A stretch of 35,255 bases of DNA from Candidatus Dormiibacterota bacterium (GTDB lineage: Bacteria > Chloroflexota > Dormibacteria > Aeolococcales > Aeolococcaceae): assembly GCA_036495095.1 (NCBI GenBank), contig DASXNK010000144.1, positions 1-35,255 of the forward strand, written 5' to 3'. Below are positions 32,262-35,255 of this stretch, in pieces. Within the stretch, counting starts at the first letter, position 1. The number at the start of each line of letters is the position of its first letter. The position numbers and the translations under genes are program-made. The notes under the pieces are model-generated. The model was not told the DNA's origin, did no database searches, and saw nothing but the letters and a program-made list of their open reading frames with translations.

Positions 32262-33664
32262 CGCTCCGGTTCCGGCGGGGTGCCATGGACCCGCTCCCAG
32301 GCGGCCCGGACCTCCCGCAGCAGCTCGGCCACCTCGTCCGGCGCCACCGTGCGGGGATCCAGCCAGACCCGGCCCGCCTCGGCGCGGGCGATCACCGGCG
32401 GCTCACCGGCGCGGAGCGCGGCGAGGAGGCGGCCGCTGGGGCCGGGGAGGGTGACGCAGGTGGTGGGCAGCGAGGTCCCCGGCAGCGAGCCCCCGCCCAC
32501 CTCGGAGCGGGCCGGGGCGACCTCCGCGGGGACACCGCCGGCGCGCAGCGTCCACGCCCAGCTGCGCGCCTCCGCCTCGATCGCGTCGGGGTCGAGGCCG
32601 AGCATCCGCTCCACCGGCACCGCCTCGCCCGCGGTGCCGGCGAGGTGGGCCGCGAGGGTGGCGCCGAGCCCGGCGAGCACCATCTTGTCGGGCCGGACGG
32701 CGCGCATCAGCGGGTGGCGGCGGAGCCGGGCGACGAGGTCGGCGCGGCCGGCGATCAGCCCCGCCTGGGGGCCGCCGCAGAGCTTGTCACCGCTGGCGGT
32801 GACCAGGTCGGCCCCGGCGGCGAGGACGGCCTCGAGCACCGGCTCGCCGGCGAGCCTCTGGTCGACCGCGGCGGGGTCGCGGAGCGCGCCGCTGCCGGCG
32901 TCCTCGAGCAGCAGCAGGCCGTGGTCGCGGGCGACGGCGGCGCAGCCGGCGGTGCTGGCCCGCTCGGTGAAGCCGACGATCGTGAAGTTCGAGGGGTGGA
33001 CCCGGACGATGGCGGCGGTGCGCGGAGTCACCGCGGCGGCGTAGTCGGCGGCGCGGGTGCGGTTGGTGGTGCCGACGTCGACCATCCGCGCGCCGCTCAG
33101 CCGCATCACCTCGGGGATCCGGAACCCGCCCCCGATCTCCACCGCCTCGCCGCGCGAGACCAGCACCTCGCGCCCGCGGCAGAGGGCGCTCAGCATCAGC
33201 AGCACCGCGGCGGCGTTGTTGGTGGTGACCAGGGCGTCCTCGGCGCCGCAGAGGGTGGCGAGCAGCGGCGCGACGTGGTCGTGGCGGGAGCCCCGGGCGC
33301 CCCGCCCGAGGTCGTACTCGAGGTCGCTGTAGCCCGAGGCGACGGCGACCGCGGCCCGCGCCGCCGCCCCCAGCGGCGCCCGGCCGAGGTTGGTGTGCAC
33401 CACCACGCCGGTGGCGTTGAGCACCCGGTGCGGCCCGGGCTCGAGGCGGAGGTGCAGCCAGGCCGCGGCCGCCCCGGCGAGCGCCGCATCGTCGCCGTGC
33501 ACCGAGGCGCCGGCGCGGCGGGCGGCCCGCTCCTCGTCGAGCACCGCGCGGGCGGCGCGCACCACCGCGGGATGCGACCCGCGCCACCGCTCCAGCAGGG
33601 GATGGGAGGCGAGGCGATCGACCGCGGGCAGGTTGCGGGCCGGCGCCGCACCGGCCCGGGTCAT
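32258..33664 (-). CDS. selA: L-seryl-tRNA(Sec) selenium transferase
   Basis: SelA is a PLP enzyme that turns Ser-tRNA(Sec) into Sec-tRNA(Sec) with selenophosphate. The protein is 468 residues (E. coli 463). Motifs are NATGVVVHTNLGRAPL near residue 83, TTNNAAAVLL, the PLP lysine in ASGDKLCGGPQAGLI, and the C-terminal PPVIAR. The N-terminal ARNLPAVDRLASHPLL helix of the family is present right after the ATG at 33664. That ATG overlaps the stop of the M50 protease gene as ATGA (33661-33664), which rules out the longer upstream frame. It is followed by the Nudix gene and selB. Confidence 0.95.
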   Translation of the reverse strand: MTRAGAAPARNLPAVDRLASHPLLERWRGSHPAVVRAARAVLDEERAARRAGASVHGDDAALAGAAAAWLHLRLEPGPHRVLNATGVVVHTNLGRAPLGAAARAAVAVASGYSDLEYDLGRGARGSRHDHVAPLLATLCGAEDALVTTNNAAAVLLMLSALCRGREVLVSRGEAVEIGGGFRIPEVMRLSGARMVDVGTTNRTRAADYAAAVTPRTAAIVRVHPSNFTIVGFTERASTAGCAAVARDHGLLLLEDAGSGALRDPAAVDQRLAGEPVLEAVLAAGADLVTASGDKLCGGPQAGLIAGRADLVARLRRHPLMRAVRPDKMVLAGLGATLAAHLAGTAGEAVPVERMLGLDPDAIEAEARSWAWTLRAGGVPAEVAPARSEVGGGSLPGTSLPTTCVTLPGPSGRLLAALRAGEPPVIARAEAGRVWLDPRTVAPDEVAELLREVRAAWERVHGTPPEPER

Positions 33665-34413
33665 CCCGAGGACAGCACGTTGAAGAGGCTGACGAAGCCC
33701 CCCGCGGGCAGGTAGTCCGGGGTCACGAAGGTACGGTAGAGGAAGTCCTGGAGGTTGGTGAACAGCGAGGCCAGGGGATTGACGGTTCCGCCGAACAGCT
33801 GGGGCAGCAGGAACAGCAGCCCGATGGCGGCGAACCACACCACCTGCCGGTTCTGGTCCATCCAGTCGAAGACCCCGGGAATGACGCCGCCGAGCAGCCC
33901 GCGGAACACCATGTAGCCGTCGATGCCGGGGATCGGCAGCATGTTGAAGACGAAGAGCACGACATTGATGAAGAACCCCTGCATCAGGAACCAGTAGAGG
34001 ATCACCGACCCGCCGCCGTGGCCGAACTGCTGGTTGATCCCCCCCGCCTCCCCCGGCAGCTGCGGATCGCTGAGGATCTGCAGGTGCATGGCGGCGAGGA
34101 ACACCACCGCGAGGAACAGGTTGGTGAGCGGGCCGGCCGCGGCGACCACCCCCTGCTGCACCCGGGTGCGCACCACATAGGGGTTGAACTGCACCGGTTT
34201 CGCCCAGCCGAAGCCGACGGTGAGGAGCAGGCCGAACCCCAGCGGGTCGATGTGCTTGCGGGGGTCGAGCGAGATCCGGCCCTGCGCGCGCGGCGTGCTG
34301 TCGCCGTAGCGCACCGCGACGACGGCGTGGGCGAGCTCGTGGAAGGTGAAGCCCATCACCAGCCCGGGCAGCGTGTAGAGGACGAAGCTGAGGTAGATCT
34401 GCCAGCGCTCCAT
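33661..34413 (-). CDS. Site-2 protease family (M50) membrane metalloprotease
   Basis: This 250-residue polytopic protein has the zinc motif HELAH (25-29) in the first helix and the third ligand Asp165 in NMLPIPGIDGY, as in compact M50 proteases without PDZ or CBS domains. It has about five or six hydrophobic segments. Such enzymes cut membrane-bound regulators inside the bilayer; the substrate is unknown. The ATG at 34413 starts right before the first helix; the frame upstream overlaps the preceding small gene and is unlikely to be used. It is followed by selA with a 4-nt overlap, an unusual partner, so co-transcription may be positional only. Confidence 0.9.
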   Translation of the reverse strand: MERWQIYLSFVLYTLPGLVMGFTFHELAHAVVAVRYGDSTPRAQGRISLDPRKHIDPLGFGLLLTVGFGWAKPVQFNPYVVRTRVQQGVVAAAGPLTNLFLAVVFLAAMHLQILSDPQLPGEAGGINQQFGHGGGSVILYWFLMQGFFINVVLFVFNMLPIPGIDGYMVFRGLLGGVIPGVFDWMDQNRQVVWFAAIGLLFLLPQLFGGTVNPLASLFTNLQDFLYRTFVTPDYLPAGGFVSLFNVLSSG

Positions 34414-34417
34414 GGGG

Positions 34418-34648
34418 CTACTCGACCTCGACCCTGACCGGGCGGCGGCGGGTGGCGGCACCGTCGGCGCCGGCGCGGTGACGGCGGTGGTGCTCGACGG
34501 TGACCTTCACCGCCAGCAGCAGCTCCCGCTGGGCGTTGAGCAGGTGGATCTGCGCCTCGGGAGGCAGCAGCTCGTTCACGGTGGAGCCCATCAGCTGGCC
34601 CGCCTCACCGAGCAGGCGGCAGGGGCACGCCCGGCACTGGTCGCTCAG
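34418..34648 (-). CDS. CxxCPC mini-protein downstream of ArsA-like ATPase
   Basis: No named family, although actinobacteria have small proteins of similar design next to ArsA-like genes (from memory). The product is about 76 residues: an N-terminal CRACPC cluster, then an amphipathic helical part (PPEAQIHLLNAQRELLLAVKVTVEHH) and a basic Arg-rich tail. The cysteines suggest a metal or disulphide site. The only start that keeps the cysteines is CTG at 34648, in a CTGA overlap with the ATPase stop, with GGGAG 9 nt upstream. An internal ATG would give a 57-residue form without the cysteines. Tail and helix make a nucleic-acid or membrane partner role possible, but no function is claimed. Confidence 0.55.
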   Translation of the reverse strand: MSDQCRACPCRLLGEAGQLMGSTVNELLPPEAQIHLLNAQRELLLAVKVTVEHHRRHRAGADGAATRRRPVRVEVE

Positions 34649-35255
34649 CTCCTGGCACTCCCGAACACCACCCGGAGCATGCCCTCCTCGAGCTTGGCGG
34701 AGGTGACCGTCTTGCCCTTCAGCACCCGCGGCAGCGAGATCTCGCGCTTGTAGGGGCCGACGGTGACGTACAGCTCGCCCTCGCGGTGGGTGACGTTGAG
34801 CTCGTCGCGGCCGACGAAGGGGAGGTGGAGCAGCAGCTCGTACTGGGAGCCGTTCTTGCGCACCCGCTGGGGGACCTCGTGGTAGAGGATCGCCGACGGG
34901 TCGCTGTCGCCGAAGATCGACTCCGCCATCTCGGCGAGGCTGTCGATGCCGACCACCTCGTGGTCGAACAGCCGGGTGCGCATGATCGGCACCGGCGCGA
35001 AGGCGGTGTCCACCATCTCGCCGTAGCGGGTCTGCGCCTCGCGCCAGGCGTCGAAGTAGCGGTCGGTGACCTCGGGGGGGAGCACGCGGTTCACCACCAC
35101 CAGGTCGGTGAGGTAGTCGTAGAGGCTCAGGTACGTGAAGGCCCGCTGTGCCTCCTTGATGACCATCTTCTCGAGGTTGAGCACGATGCGCACGGTGCAC
35201 ACCCGCGGGTCGCCGAGCACGCCCTTCATCCCCTCGAGGTCGAGGAGCAGGTCCT
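34645..35255 (-). CDS. ArsA-family ATPase with HSP20-like domain, C-terminal part
   Basis: The gene runs off the window; about 203 C-terminal codons are visible and the P-loop lies outside. The visible ATPase part has TVRIVLNLEKMVIKEAQR and DYLTDLVVVNRVLP, the Asn-rich guanine/adenine-side elements of ArsA/GET3-type enzymes. After about residue 125 of the visible part comes a beta-rich domain (YELLLHLPFVGRDELNVTHREGELYVTVGPYKREISLP) matching the ArsA_HSP20 domain, an alpha-crystallin-like fold. Such fusions in high-GC bacteria have no proven arsenite role and may be targeting or chaperone-type ATPases. It is followed by the CxxCPC gene, the M50 protease and selA. Confidence 0.88.
   Translation of the reverse strand, partial: DLLLDLEGMKGVLGDPRVCTVRIVLNLEKMVIKEAQRAFTYLSLYDYLTDLVVVNRVLPPEVTDRYFDAWREAQTRYGEMVDTAFAPVPIMRTRLFDHEVVGIDSLAEMAESIFGDSDPSAILYHEVPQRVRKNGSQYELLLHLPFVGRDELNVTHREGELYVTVGPYKREISLPRVLKGKTVTSAKLEEGMLRVVFGSARS

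Overview
The window is very GC-rich by eye, gene-dense and almost free of spacer, with heavy use of GTG, TTG and probably CTG starts and many 1-10 nt stop/start overlaps. No rRNA, tRNA, CRISPR array, transposase or phage gene was seen. The gene mix is a CBS-less GuaB3-type IMP dehydrogenase, a class D/E-like sortase, an Rv0501-like SDR, a thiolase of actinobacterial type, an ArsA-HSP20 ATPase, a PhaR-like regulator and SelA/SelB. This points to a high-GC monoderm-like lineage of the Actinomycetota/Chloroflexota neighbourhood. An uncultivated phylum such as Candidatus Dormibacterota is my best guess, at low confidence, since no marker gene was compared.

Layout. 1-549: the end of a dolichol-phosphate-mannose-synthase-like glycosyltransferase. 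625-5175 (-): purine operon guaB3-guaA-purD-purE behind a leader with a strong hairpin. 5433-7725 (-): a membrane sortase with a long Pro/Thr tail, then an atypical SDR. 7880-8671 (+): an orphan OmpR-type regulator. 8753-10536 (-): a PhaR/phasin-like protein and Glu/Leu dehydrogenase. Divergent from these is an Arg/Thr/Ala-rich histone-H1-like protein with 12 tandem ATGTR units (10932-11774, +). 11859-15627 (-): a Pro-rich surface protein with a sortase-like C-terminus, a transmembrane GAF-GGDEF cyclase and threonine aldolase. 15718-18339 (+): an internally duplicated unknown protein, a YbhN/MprF-like flippase and a GalE-like epimerase. 18336-19190 (-): IF-1 with a basic extension and a small membrane protein. 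19241-20318: a secreted protein (+) and a lipoprotein (-). 20433-24379 (+): cobalamin-dependent methionine synthase and an NTF2-fold protein. 24391-25961 (-): an M55 peptidase, a four-cysteine small protein and a CheY-like receiver. 26131-29716 (-): a thiolase, a GT39-like glycosyltransferase and a PuuD-like amidotransferase. 29774-35255 (-): ArsA-HSP20 ATPase, CxxCPC mini-protein, M50 protease, SelA, Nudix hydrolase and SelB.

How the genes fit together. The purine operon carries IMP to XMP to GMP plus two early steps. selA and selB, with a Nudix gene between them, imply UGA-directed selenocysteine insertion, although selC and selD are not in the window. The sortase and the LAPTS-tailed protein are a candidate enzyme/substrate pair for surface anchoring. 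The PhaR/phasin-like protein facing a PhaF-like nucleoid-binding repeat protein suggests a granule-nucleoid or chromosome-organising module; no PHA synthase is present here.

Most notable for follow-up: that PhaR-phasin/histone-like pair; the sortase and LAPTS protein; the ArsA/CxxCPC/M50 cluster; three enzymes lacking a canonical active-site or ligand residue (PurE, M55 peptidase, SDR); and four genes whose -10 element sits 7-10 nt before the start codon, as in leaderless transcripts.
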